A stretch of 64,000 nt of DNA, taken from the NCBI GenBank assembly GCA_036186865.1, contig AP025065.1, positions 10,294,010-10,358,009 of the forward strand, written 5' to 3'. Origin of the DNA: Eustoma russellianum. Its lineage: Eukaryota; Streptophyta; Magnoliopsida; Gentianales; Gentianaceae. The notes under the pieces were generated by a model that saw only the letters and a list, made by a program, of their open reading frames with translations, searched no databases and had not been told where the DNA came from. Both the position numbers and the translations under genes were made by a program. Below, piece after piece: positions 32,889-44,900 of this stretch; position 1 is the first letter of the stretch; each line of letters begins with the position of its first letter.

Positions 32889-35800
32889 TGTTACAACCCG
32901 GAAAATTCGTTATGTCGTAACGACTACTAATACCGTAATATAATTTCGTAGGTGTACGATCCATAAAACTAGACTTATATTATCAAATATATTAGCAAAG
33001 ATATTACAAACATTTGAGTATATACAATAAAAACCCAATTAAATTAATTAGTAACAACTTAAACTATTAGGATAAATTAAATCAAAAAGAAATACATGTC
33101 ACAACAATTTTATACTACATTAAATAAATGAAAAAACAATTATATACATACAACATAAAAGAAAAGGAAAAAGAAAAAGAAAGGTGAAGACAACTTGTCT
33201 TACACCTTGATTAAAATATTAGCATGCCTAAGAATCTCACCTTAACCCATCCCTCCACCCCATGCTTGTCAAAAGTTTGTCTCCCACCCCATTCCCCTCC
33301 ATGCTTGGCCGGCCACCCAATAGAAAAGTAGGAAATTTTAATTCTTCTTTAACCCCTCAAATAATACATCTTCAACCAACCAAATTCATCCTATCTCCAA
33401 GGAAAACCCAAGAAACATTCCAACACCCTCATTTTTCCCCTTAAGGCCGAAAGTTCACCCTCCATAAGGAGAAGATTTTCTTCTCCTTTCTTCACACCAA
33501 CATCACTCAAATCAAGTATCATAAACACTCAATCAACTAAGAAAGATTCAAGAAGGTTGAAGCATCTAGAATCAAAAGCAATCAAGGTAAGAACTTTATG
33601 AAGTTTAAGTTTAATTCTTCTATATACTTAGTTTCATAAGTTGCTCACTAACCCTCCTTTTAAACCCTAAACACCATGTATACCTAGGAGGAAAGAAGAA
33701 GAACTCTCTTCCAAACCAAGTGAAGGAAACATCTTCTAAGTGTAAGAAAGGTGAACCAAGGCAAGTACTCTTCCTAGATCCTTCATGGATTTAAGATTCA
33801 ATACTTATGTTTGTATAAAAATGGGATCATCATGTAGTATGTTCAAATTTTGTTTTAAGAATAAGCAAGATCTATGCTTGTAGTGTTAGAAATATACAAA
33901 TATATAATAATAAAAGGCTATATGTATATAAATGAAACATATATATATACGGTTGTTGTATATATATATATACATATNNNNNNNNNNATATACGGTATCA
34001 CACATATATACATACATATAGATATAAACTTTGAACAAACGATATGAAATGAAGAACATTAAGAAAGATGTACAAAGAATTCAATTCTTATTGTTTTGAT
34101 TATGTTTTCTTTTATGATGATCATCATGTTTATATCTTTATATGTTTTGTGTTTATATGTTTCAAGATCATGTCTTTAACATGTTTATGTATGCATCATA
34201 AGCATGACTTATATACATGGTCTAAATGGTTGTTTGATGATCATCATCTTCACATATACATCACATATACACGGCTAAGTGGCCTATTTTAGTACTTCAT
34301 TGAGTTTGATCATCACCATTCTAAGATGTGTATTAGATGATGAATGTGGCTCAAGAAGTATACTCTTTATGCTATTCATCATGTTTATGATTATGTATTT
34401 GTTTTCATAGTGTTATAATTTTAAGATTAGTAAAGAAAAGGTAAGAAACATGTATATGTTACTTATGAGAACTTACAACTTACAACATATACATAAAAGG
34501 AAGAAAAATGAGATATAAATATGTACAATACATGGCCTAACTTTCGGCCTTATAGAGTAGTTTGTAAAATGAGATGTGACATGTTAAATAAGTATATATG
34601 GATATAATTATACATATATATATACATGGCTTAAGATAATTAAAGTATAAAATACCTTATATAGTATATATACACACACATATAAGTGTATTACCATGAA
34701 ATATATACATATATACATTACATATATATTCGGCCTAAGGCCATTTAATAAACCAAAAATGTTTCTTGAGTTAAATGCTATGGATACTATTATGTAAATT
34801 ATGTGATAATGAATGAAGTATGGTATAAGTGTAGGTGGTTGTACGTGAAGAATTAAAGGATCTAAGAATTAAAAGTCAATTTCCTTAAGTGTTGGAATAT
34901 GAGTTGTATTTGGAGAATACAAATTAAGAAAGTGGTGTTGGATGAAAAATGAAGAAAAGTGGGCTGTTTTAGCCTCATGGCCGAATGGCCTTTTTGTGGT
35001 CAAAGTGTGAATCCCTTTAAGTTATGATATATAGGATGAAAATAAGTAAGTGATGTTATAAGATGTAGTTTACCATAACACCTCATAAGAACAAGTCTTA
35101 TGCTGCACGAAGATAAAGTTTGAAAGTTGTTTTACGCATATCATGTTTTAAAAGTTCATATGCATGTGAATAATAAACGCGAGACGATCGATTTCGTTGA
35201 CACACGATATGTTATGTTATGTTCATGATTATGACTATGTTATGTTCGCCGGCGTGACATCGGTATCGGGGGTGATAGATGTCAGGGGCATATGATTACG
35301 TATATGGCCGAGTGTAACACCGGGTCCGGGACACGGGATCTCTGTCATAGCGCGTCACCGTTAGTACATATACATATGTTTATGATGTTTTATGTCGTAT
35401 ATGTACTACATGGGAAATCGATCGGTATGTCGTGTGTTATTATTCTTATGAAAAGTGCTATAGCCAATGATGAAAATGTTATGTCTTCCTGTTATGAAAA
35501 TGTCATGTTATGCAAGTTATGAATATGTCATTTTTCGCAAGTTATGAAAATCATGTCAATCTATGAAATTCATGTTTACGAAAAGCCATGTTTACGAAAA
35601 GCCATTTTATGAAAAGTCACGTTTTATGCATCATGTCATGATCATGCCCTTAGGTGGTGATTAGTATATTTGTACAATCATGATGCCTTAATATGATTAA
35701 GGAAGATCACGTGCATAGAGGTGATGATTGTAAGTTATGACCTTAGTATAAGATGGATTAGTGTTTAAGCATGGAAGGTATGCTAAGGATATGCTGAGGA

Positions 35801-36353
35801 AGAACGATATGACCCATAAGGTATGATGCAAAATCTTATGTTATGTTTATTCCTTATATATAATGCTGTCATTGTAAATAAAGAAGTAAGTATATATATT
35901 GTTACTTTATTACTACTTGTTTTCCCCATGTATGATCCACATGAAGTATCTATAAAGAATACTTGCTGAGCGATTAAAAGATGGTGGTTATCGCTCATAC
36001 TTGCCTCTTAATATTTCAGAGAACAGGGACCCTGATGCCGTGTTTATTGAGGAGGAACCCCAGATAGAGTATCCGTGAGCAAAGATGTAGGCTGAAGCTA
36101 TGTACCTGTTGCGTGTGAGCTTTATTTATTGTGATGTAATAAAATTATCGTGAGAAGCTGTATTTGTGGATGTGTGGATTTGAACGGTTTGTAATAATAT
36201 TATGCATGTCGTGAGCTTATTTTAAGATGCTTCCGCTATATCGATTACAATTCATGCGACATGCACATGTATGGTATCGACGCCTTGTACTCTATGGAGT
36301 AGAGTATGGCGGGTGCACTGAGCCGGAACTCTGGTTTCGGGCGGGGCGCTACA
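32889..36353 (+). mobile_element. Solo Ty3/gypsy LTR (3.46 kb) with TATAG target duplication
   Basis: Runs from TGTTACAACCCGG to GGGCGGGGCGCTACA, flanked by TATAG at 32884-32888 and 36354-36358. It has no internal region, so it is the usual outcome of recombination between two LTRs. It holds a pyrimidine-rich leader (33235-33510), ATCAAGGTAAGAAC donor-like site (33591-33604), AT-rich DNA with a 10-N gap at 33978-33987, an inverted repeat TGACATC...GATGTCA (35255-35284), and a terminal GGCGGGTGCACTG block. It splits the 3' UTR of an RTE element. Small open frames are not conserved. Confidence 0.92.
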
Positions 36354-36725
36354 TATAGTGTCATTTTAGAGTATATTTAGGGACATAGATAGGCGTAGAC
36401 ACTATCTACGTTTTAGGTTGACTTTTCACTTGGTTGCGTATATTATACCGTTGTTTTACATTACATGTACATATACACGTGATGTGTATTTTAATATCGA
36501 AAGTCTTTTCTTTGTATTTCTTGGATTTCCTCACTAACACACTAGCACAACATATCTCTATTATCATGTCATTTATGCAGGTACATATAGAGCCGGGGGT
36601 CTCACTGGAAGCAGACTCTCTATCCCTTAGGATAGAGGTATTGTCTGCCTACCACTTACCCTCCCCAGACCCTAACAATAGCTTTTGCTATCGTTGGGAT
36701 ATACTGGGTCCGGATGATGATGATT
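36354..36725 (+). mobile_element. RTE LINE 3' UTR, continuation of 31403-32888
   Basis: Resumes after the solo LTR (GTGTCATTTTAGAGTATATTT...TTTAGGTTGACTTT, also seen antisense at 17440-17490). It ends with the widespread plant RTE tail: GGGGGTCTCACTGGAAGCAG, AGAGGTATTGTCTGCCTACC, CCTCCCCAGACCCTA, GGGATATACTGGGT, then a short GATGATGATGAT tail. Confidence 0.85.
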
Positions 36726-36789
36726 CAATGGAATAGGGCTCAATCATATGATTGGAGTTAAATGATCAGAAGACGGAAATATTCATATT

Positions 36790-37110
36790 ACGTTCAACTA
36801 GGATGTTAACGAACCGAGCCGAACCGAATACTAGGTTTTTGAATTGGGATTCGTTTAGCTAAACAAATTGTTCGGCTCGGATTATTTAGCTAAACGAACT
36901 TTAAAATTGGTTCAAGTTTGACTTGATAACAATATAACTGTTTAAACGAGCCAAACAGTTCGCAAATAGTTCGAGTCGTTTTAGTAAACGAACCCAAGCA
37001 ACTGTTCGAATTTGGTTCGTTTACAAACAATTACCAAACGAATACGAACCAAATACGAACCAAACTCGAACAGTTCGCGAGCTGTTCGGTTTGTAGAAGT
37101 TCAACTTCGT
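36790..37110. repeat. GTTCG/AAACGA-rich dispersed repeat, copy 2
   Basis: Starts GATGTTAACGAACCGAGCCG, is dense in GTTCG, CGAAC and AAACGA on both strands, and ends AACAGTTCGCGAGCTGTTCG. It matches copy 1 (30530-30925) in order and orientation. Not coding. Confidence 0.75.
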
Positions 37111-38049
37111 GCATAACACAACTACCATTTCTTTTCTTTTCTTGTTTTTTCCGCTTTTGCAGCCAATGCAACTACCACTTAGAGTTATTTGGACAAATGA
37201 TAAGAATCTCGTTGTTCTTTTTATCTTAAAAATATTGTCATATTTTTACTTTTTAACTGTCTTTCTGTTGACGATCTAGTAGCAAGCAACTTGAGATTAA
37301 GCTTGTAATAATTGTGCCTTAATATTAGTATACTTAAAAAAAAGTGTTCCTTTAAAAGTTGAGCTTACCATTGAGTATGTCATCATTGAGAAGGATATGG
37401 CCATCAGTGCAATAAAAGTTCCTACCACATTCTCTAGGTTCTATGGTTATATTATTCTTTATCCATTTCAAGTATTACACTCATTCGAGGTTCAGCTTTA
37501 CAATGATATAACCTTCTCTTTTCGACGATTGAACATAATTTAATGATGTTGGAATTTTTCTCTCTCATTATTTGTATTCTACATGTAATTAAACACGGTA
37601 AGCTAGATAAATCATGTAAGGGTTAATTGAGAGGAGAGTATGAAAACTTTTATTATTAGTATGTTACTATTTTTGAAAAGTGGACAATATTTTAGAGACA
37701 AACCAAAATAGAAATTTTGATGATGTTTTTAAGACGGAGGAAGTATTTGTTATTCATGCCTGGTCGACTTTCCAATTTTATAATGAGATTTACAAAGCTC
37801 ACTTCTTTTTTTTCCATTCCAATATATGATAGAAAGACTCAAACTCAAGAATGGAGGCAGAAGAAATATTACTTGGCCATCGCCACGGAGTGATTATCGC
37901 TTAGACCACCCGAATTCCATAATATTTTGTTATAAGCCAATTTGGAGTAGTCATTCTATGAATTTTGATAATAAATCACTAAACAAGGATTTCGTATGAT
38001 AATTCTGTAGGGATATCTGCATTCACAAAATAAAACACTTGAGTCAATG
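37111..38049. other. AT-rich intergenic DNA
   Basis: No coding frame is supported. It contains one possible SINE remnant (37831-37920) and homopolymer-rich segments. Confidence 0.5.
37831..37920 (-). mobile_element. Possible tRNA-derived SINE remnant
   Basis: The - strand reads GGGTGGTCTAAGCGATAATC, then CACTCCGTGGCGATGG, and later GAGTTTGAGTCTTTC. The spacing of a box-A-like and a box-B-like (GTTTGAGTC) block is tRNA-like and the GTCTAAGCGATAA wording resembles plant SINE heads. No tail or target duplication was identified. Confidence 0.35.
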
Positions 38050-38452
38050 AAACGAGAGCATAGAAGAATGACTCACGGACTAAACAAAAGAATAAAGAAA
38101 AGGAAAAAGAAACCCCCAGATAGTCGGCCAAAGAACCTACTTCGGAGCAAGAAAAGTCACTTAAGTCTAAGAAGTCATTTTACGCAAAATCCTCTGAAAT
38201 TCCGCATGCTTTGAATTCGCATAAAACAATGCTTATAATGCTTTTTAAAGATATTTTATTTGTTGATTCAGGCTTACCCTCCACTTTGCCGAGTGGAGTT
38301 ACATCTTTGATACATGAATTCTCAGAGTTGTTCCAGAAGAGGAGCCCACGAGGCTACCACCATTGAGAGGAGTCGAGCATCAAATCGATCTTATACCAAG
38401 TGCAACACTACCTAATCGTCAAGCATATCGAGCCAACCCGGAAGAAACAAAG
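38050..38452 (+). pseudogene. Ty3/gypsy pol, first part (before the copia insertion)
   Basis: Translation gives KSLKSKKSFYAKSSEIPHAL near 38150-38210, MLIMLFKDILF, LPSTLPSGVTSLIHEFSELF, then after a frameshift near 38335 PTRLPPLRGVEHQIDLIP and LPNRQAYRANPEETK, stopping at 38452. These are the spacer and start of reverse transcriptase in a common plant Ty3/gypsy family. The reading continues without loss at 49111 (KEIQRQVEDLLARG), on the far side of the copia element. Confidence 0.85.
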
Positions 38453-41400
38453 TGTAGGATCTGCAAGGCACCACTAGAAGGGGGGGGGGGGTTGAATAGG
38501 TGGTGGGGAAAGTGTGGTTTTTAAAATTTGTTTGAACCTAAACAATTCAACTTCTGAAAACAGATTCTGTTTTCAGGACCAGTTTTAAAACGTTTTTAAA
38601 ACCAGGTTATAGGTCTCCAAAAATTATGAAATTTTGAGAGAACTTAGCCTCAGATGTTATGAGGGTCCCCTAAAAATTTCAAATTAAAATTCAACCTTTA
38701 ACCCTTTCAAAAACCGTTGGTACTCAGATTGCTCGAATCTGCCAGAAACGGTAGATGGTTTTGAAAAATTTATTCCTATTTGTGTGAACGTCTAAAAGCT
38801 CTGACAATTTAACCACTAACTCCTTATACACTATATTTAAATGGGTTGAAACATTTTTGCAAAATTCTTTTGGGAAGTAGGTCAACTATAATCAAAGTCT
38901 CAACCTTTGCAAGTCTGAAAATCAGACTGCACTAGTCTCAGAACTTTTGATGTTTGATTGACTTATACTTATCCAAAAGGGTTGAAATTTGTGCCAATTT
39001 AACCCTAGAACGTGTGAGTATATTTCTGAAAATTTTCGTGATTTTTGAAATTCGTTAACTATTTTTACGAATGCGAACAAGAAGGGTAATCAGTGCAGTA
39101 ACTGAAAAGTAAATGCTGAAAGTAAATGGCACCAAGATTTTTATACTGGTTCGGTTATAAACAACCTACTCCAGTCTTCAAGGAACACCTTCCTTGGTTC
39201 ACACTAATCACACACACAATACACCTTACCAAAGGGTTTATAGAGTTACACCTAACTCTAACCCTTTACAAACCTTGTACGATTAATACAATTTGCACGA
39301 ACACCACCACCTCGCAAGAATGAAGATTGATCACACCTTGATTAATCTTTTACAAAGATATGGAATATGTGGTGGTCTATATCAAGCCTATTCAAGATTG
39401 AAAGATATGAATACAATAGGCTTACAAGAAGAAAGAAAGAAAGAGAATGTAGAAGAAGAAGGCTAGAACACTTTTGATCCTTGAACTTGCAACTCTTTTT
39501 TTTTTGTTTGCTCTCTTCTTTCCTTTTTATGCCATGTAGCCGTCCCCTTGTAGGTGCCTCCCCCTCTTGAAAATTATCTTCTAAGTCCTTGAGAGAATGT
39601 AAGACATCATTGTGACAAGGCCTTGCTTACTTAGCATCTTCTTATTGGATGATCATTTAAGCTTCGCTTACTTGGCACTTCATGATTGGTTGAATGTTGT
39701 CATCATTGATGACTTGAAAAAAATCTGAGAATAACACTTAACCATGTGCCAAAATCATCACAAAATAATTTCCATAAATCATAAGATTATCACATGAATG
39801 TTGCAAGACAATTTTCTCACAAAATTGAGCCAAAAATTCGGCCATGCCATGCTGAATTTTCAGCATGTGCATCATTCCATTTCATTCAAAATAATGCCAA
39901 ATTTAATTTGATTTTTCTTTATAAAATGAATCACCAATTAATGGTAAATAACTTTATCACATTGGAAATGAACATGGACATCTTTATGCTCAATAATTCG
40001 GCCACTCTATGTCTCACACATGCTGAAAAAATTTCAGCATGTGTGATATGTAGAATATCACACTTTATTAATTTAAATAATATTCAAATCATTTCCATTT
40101 CTTCTTCCAATCAATCACACAATAAAAGATGACAAATTATATCACATTTATGTCAAAAAAATCGGCCAGCCTTGTGTAGCATGCTGAAATTTTCAGCATG
40201 TGTTATAAGAGAGACAAATTTTGAATTCTTACCATTTGTAACTTCTCTCTTTAATTCACCAACATTGCATGATTGATCCTTGACCAATCAATATGCCAAC
40301 AAGGCTCCAAATAAGCTCCATCTCAGCTGTAGGTGGCGTTGGATATGTATGTGCATGTGCTGAAATTTATTTTTGCTAACTTTGTAAAATAATGCATATT
40401 TAATAATACACACATGTTATATTCCAATCAGCCCTTAATTTAATTTTCTAGAACACTTTAAGATGTATAACATATGTAAAAAGTGTCTAGATACGTGTCA
40501 CATGATGTACCAAAAACGTTTCATGTGTTGTGTGCGTAGAAAACCGAATTTTCGATATTTATCGATTAACCGATTTTTCTCTAATTTAAATTCCAAATTT
40601 TGCACATGTTATATATATTATGTTATACATAATATATATAATATATACTTTAAATCTCAGCACTTGGCTGGTCTAAAGTGGTACCATTAACATGTGACAA
40701 AATTAAACTTGGAATCTTCACATTTTGGCCTTAATGTGGAGTAATTTGTGTGTGCCAACATGGAAAGTATTTTTGGCTGAATATTACATGTAACCCACGA
40801 AAATAATAATGATTTTTGAGGTATAGGGGCTGGCCATCTATTTATGGCAAGTACGTGACACGTTGGCGAAGTTTCGGTATTCGCCCGATACGACAATTTT
40901 TGGTTTAGAACCTTTTATCGTGTCGTATTTAATTTGTCATCATCATATCTTATATCATATGATATAAGACCTGAATATACTCATAAATATGAGTTAAGTA
41001 TAGTGGTGTGACGTTAACGTACGTACGTAAAATATATAACGTGTCGGTAGTACGTTGGAATACATGTGTATGTGCCTTTTCTTAAAAAATCTGAAAATAT
41101 ATGTAATATATGTATATGTGGCGTGTATAATTAAGAGGGGAGGAGGAGAAAACTTTCCTTCCTAAGATTTGTTGCCTTTGTGCCTTTTCCAAATGTGGCT
41201 TCCTTTAATGAACTACTTAGTTTAATAAACTAAGTACTTCACTTAATGAACTAGTTTAGTTCATTAATGGTGGCACCTGAAAATAGTATAAACACAAAAA
41301 AATGTTTGCCATATGATGTAAGCTTTAACGCTTCATGGCTCGTTAGTCCGGCAACACTATATTTATGCTGAATAAGGCAAGTAATAGCAAAGTATCATAC

Positions 41401-41474
41401 ATGTCCACATTTGTATATATATCATGCATTTAAGTCACTTATTTTGAAATCACTCAAACCCCCTTTTCTCTACA
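38453..41474 (-). mobile_element. 3' LTR of full-length SIRE-type copia element (3.02 kb)
   Basis: On the - strand it runs TGTAGAGAAAAGGGGG (41474) to ...GCAGATCCTACA (38453). The five bases outside, CAAAG (38448-38452), recur at 49111-49115. It carries perfect hairpins at 38554-38576, 39848-39867, 40014-40046, 40180-40200, 41214-41236 and 41243-41267, and a 22-bp palindrome at 40948-40969. Short frames inside both LTRs are translations of LTR sequence, not genes. Confidence 0.92.
39833..40210 (-). repeat. Three hairpin units in copia LTR
   Basis: Three (A)AATTCGGCCA- or AATCGGCCA-led segments, about 160-170 bp apart, each contain a CATGCTGAAA/TTTCAGCATG hairpin: 39848-39867 (9-bp stem), 40014-40046 (15-bp stem TCACACATGCTGAAA, loop AAA), 40180-40200 (10-bp stem, 1-nt loop). 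The other LTR has them at 47484, 47650 and 47816. Confidence 0.9.
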
Positions 41475-41488
41475 ATCTCCCCCTTTTG
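41475..41488 (-). other. Polypurine tract of the copia element
   Basis: On the - strand, CAAAAGGGGGAGAT directly precedes the TGTAGAGA start of the 3' LTR, the expected place for plus-strand priming. Confidence 0.85.
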
Positions 41489-41710
41489 ATGATTTTCAAA
41501 ATAACTTATGCACATGATTTAAATGCTAACGCTCCCCCTTCAAACATGCACAAATTTGAAATTTGAATTTCAAATTCAAATCCGGCTCCCCCTTGATTTG
41601 TGCAATTAGTATCAAATTAGTCTCTCTCCCCCTTAAATCATGCTTTTCTCTCCCCCTTTATTTTGGAAAGTAAATCAAAAGATTCTTGTCAATAAGAAAA
41701 GAAAATCAAA

Positions 41711-43409
41711 TCAAATCATATCAGCGGGAATCATGCCTAATTTAGAACGAAGAGATTCATACGTGGCTTGATTTAAGGCTTTTGTAAAGATATCCACTAC
41801 TTGTGCTTCTGTGCGTACGTGATCTATGACAATATCACCATTGTTTACGTGATCACGAAGAAAATGATAGCGTACCTCTATATGCTTAGCCTTAGAATGT
41901 AACACTGGGTTCTTAGACAAATTTATGGCACTCATACTATCACAATATATAGGAATTTTATTTATGGTAATTCCAAAGTCCGAAAGTTGTTGTTTTATCC
42001 ACAACAACTGTGTGCAACAAAGGCTAAGTGCCATGTACTCAACCTCAGTAGTGGACAAAGCAACACTTGCTTGCTTTTTGGAAAACCATGAAATGAGTGA
42101 ATTTCTTATAAATTGGCAAGTTCCACTCGTGCTTTTTCTATCTATTTTGCAGCCACCATAATCTGCATCAGTGTAAGCATGTAAGTTAAATTTATAATCC
42201 TTATTGTACCAAATCCCTAAGGTGGGTGTGTGCTTAATATAGCGGAATATTCTTTTTACCGCATTATAGTGAGACACCTTAGGTTGACTCTGAAATCGTG
42301 CACACATGCATACACTAAACATGATATCAGGCCTACTAGCAGTTAAATATAGCAAAGAACCTATCATAGATCGATGTAAGCAATTATCAACGTCTTTACC
42401 ATGTTCGTCTTTGTCTAATTTAGTAGTGACACTCATAGGGGTGGGGGATGATTTCAAATTTTCAAAGTTAAACTTTTTAATCATGTCATTTACATACTTT
42501 GCTTGACTTATGTGAATCCCTTTACTCGTTTGCTTAATCTGCAAGCCAAGAAAATAATTTAGTTCACCAACCATAGACATTTCAAATTCAGATTTCATGC
42601 AATTTTCGAAATCTTCAACAAGTCTATGTGAGGTAGAACCGAAAATAATGTCATCAACATAGATTTGGATAATAAGTAAATCCGATTTATCTTGTTTCAA
42701 GAATAGTGTACTATCTATAGTACCTCGTTTAAAATCATTTTCTAAAAGGAAAGTAGCAAAACGATCATACCATGCTCTCGGTGCTTGCTTTAGGCCGTAT
42801 AGTGCTTTTTTAGTTTGTACACGTGATCGGGGTGTTTCAAATCTTCAAAACCGGATGGTTGCTTCACGTATACTTCTTCTTGTATAAATCCGTTTAGGAA
42901 TGCACTTTTTACGTCCATTTGATATAATCTGAAATCTTTCATGCAAGCAATAGCAAGTAATAGTCGTATAGCTTCTAAACGTGCTACGGGTGCAAATGTT
43001 TCATCCTAGTCAATTCCTTCTTCTGGATTATATCCTTGTGCTACAAGTCTCGCTTTATTTCTAACAACCTTTCTTCTTTATTCATTTTGTTCCTAAACAC
43101 CCACTTTGTGCCTATTATAGTCTTGTCTTGTGGTCGTGGCACTAAATCCCATACATCGTTTCTAACAAATTGATTAAGTTCATCATGCATGACATCAATC
43201 CAAGAAGAATGACTCAAAGCATCATGCACATTTTTGGGCTCAATTTCAGAAATCATAGCATGAAATTCATTTATCTCGTCCGAAGTGATTCTTCTATGTG
43301 GTCGCACACCGTGAGTGAGGTCGCCTATGATGAGATCATGTGGGTGATCTCTATGCCATCTTTGTTGATTATTTTCTATGTTATCATGTATTTCTATGTG
43401 ATCATGCAT
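41711..43409 (-). pseudogene. Copia reverse transcriptase and RNase H (SIRE-type)
   Basis: Reverse transcriptase begins near 43280 (KNVHDALSHSSWIDVMHDEL, DVWDLVPRPQDKTIIGTKWV). After a shift near 43060 come ARLVAQGYNPEEGID and, past an in-frame TAG near 43005, DETFAPVARLEAIRLLLAIA. The catalytic IYVDDIIFGST block is at about 42640-42665. Then follow ELNYFLGLQIKQTSKGIHIS, SLLYLTASRPDIMFSVCMCA and RNase H (DADYGGCKIDRKSTSGTCQF; STTEVEYMAL; IPIYCDSMSAINLSKNPVLH; VDIFTKAL) to the stop at 41711. This is the best-preserved part: 41711-42700 is fully open. It is a close relative of the + strand remnant at 12947-14449. Confidence 0.9.
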
Positions 43410-44900
43410 TTATAGTGTGTCATTCATATCATGCATATCAAAAGAACCATCATCTTCGTTCAACACGGGTTTCAATTCAAAGTCATCGTCATATTCCTTA
43501 TCTTTATCAATCTCACCAAATTCATTGAATTTCACATGAATGGATTCCATAATTTGTCTAGTGAGAGGATCATAACATCTATATGCCTTTGAATTTATAG
43601 AATATCCAACAAAAATGCACTCAATTGATTTGGATTCAAATTTATCTAAATTATCTTTTGTATTCAAGACAAAACATTTGCATCCAAACACACGAAAATA
43701 GTCAATCTTAGGCATGCGATCATTCAAAATCTCATAAGGCGTCTTGTTTATTTTCTTTCTTATAGATAGGCGATTTACAATATAGCATGCACAATTTACG
43801 GCTTCAGCCCACAGAAATCTAGGCAATTTATTTTCGCATAGCATAGTCCTAGCGATTTCTTGTAATGTACGATTCTTTCTTTCTACTACTCCATTTAATT
43901 GTAGAGTTCTAGGTGGCGAAAACTCATGCTTGATTCCTTTTTCTTCACAAAACGAAATCATCTCTTTGTTTTTAAACTCACAGCCTCTATCGCTTCTTAT
44001 CTTTTTCACATTTACACCGTATTGATTTTCAAGTTGTTTAATTAATTTCGCAATCTCAACGGCGCTATCATCCTTATGTGCAAGAAATAAAGTCCAAGTA
44101 TAACGAGAGAAATCATCAACAATCACGCATACATAGTGGCGCCCACCAAGGCTTGTAGTGCAACTAGGACCAAACAGATCAATATGTAATAGTTCTAAGA
44201 TTCTAGTCGTGCTTATTTCATTTTTAGGCTTAAGTGACTCACGTGTTTGTTTGCCTTTTATGCAAGATTCACATAACTGAAAGTTGTCTAAATCAAGCTT
44301 AGGCAATCCCCGTACTAGGTTCTTTCGTTGAAGCTTTTCTAGTGTGGAAATGCCAATGTGTCCTAAACATCTATGCCATAAATTCACATTGGGTTCATTT
44401 GACATAAAACACTTAACTTTAGCGTCTACTACATCATCCATAGAAAGCGTAAAAATATTACCTTCTCGTTTTCCTTTTAAAACGGTTTCTCCATTTTTAT
44501 TTATTATGTTGCAATACGGGTGAGTAAAACACACATTAAAACCATTGTCAACAAATTGAGAAATGCTAAGAAGATTGTAGGATAAGTTGCTTACCAAAAA
44601 TACGTTGGAGATTTGGAGAGTGTTTGGATTTCCAATCGTACCTTTTCCGATGATCTTGCCCTCATTGTTGTCTCCAAAGGTCACGGATCCACCTTTTGTG
44701 ACCTTCTTTAGTTTGGTGAATAGGCTCGGGTCACCCCTCATGTGTCTCGAGCATCCACTGTCAAGGAACCACTTAATAGATGTATCTTTCGATGTGTGTG
44801 CTCCCTCATTAGATGCTTTGGATGCAAAGCATACTTGAGCAGTCTCCTCTTCGGTCTCAGTTTCAGAATCCGATGAATCACTCCAGGTGGAGGCCTTTAG
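43410..44900 (-). pseudogene. Copia protease and integrase (SIRE-type)
   Basis: Protease core IKWFLDSGCSRHMRGD is at about 44725-44780, with the DSG active-site triad. Integrase follows: zinc finger (WHRCLGHIG...CESCIKGK, 44260-44385), DDE core with LLHIDLFGPS (about 44195), IRSDRGCEFKN and GVVERKNRTLQE, then NKTPYEILNDRMPKIDYFRV and FGCKCFVLNTKDNLDKFESK toward the C-terminus. The frame is open from about 44900 to an in-frame TAA at 43410-43412, beyond which the same frame continues into reverse transcriptase. Confidence 0.9.

Noticed and set aside
39126..40690. Several 65-112 codon frames in the copia LTR, conserved in the other LTR (46759-48326)
   Set aside because: Conservation follows from LTR identity; translations are low in information and begin at arbitrary ATGs.
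44587..44838. Frames antisense to copia integrase and protease
   Set aside because: Shadows of the - strand coding sequence.
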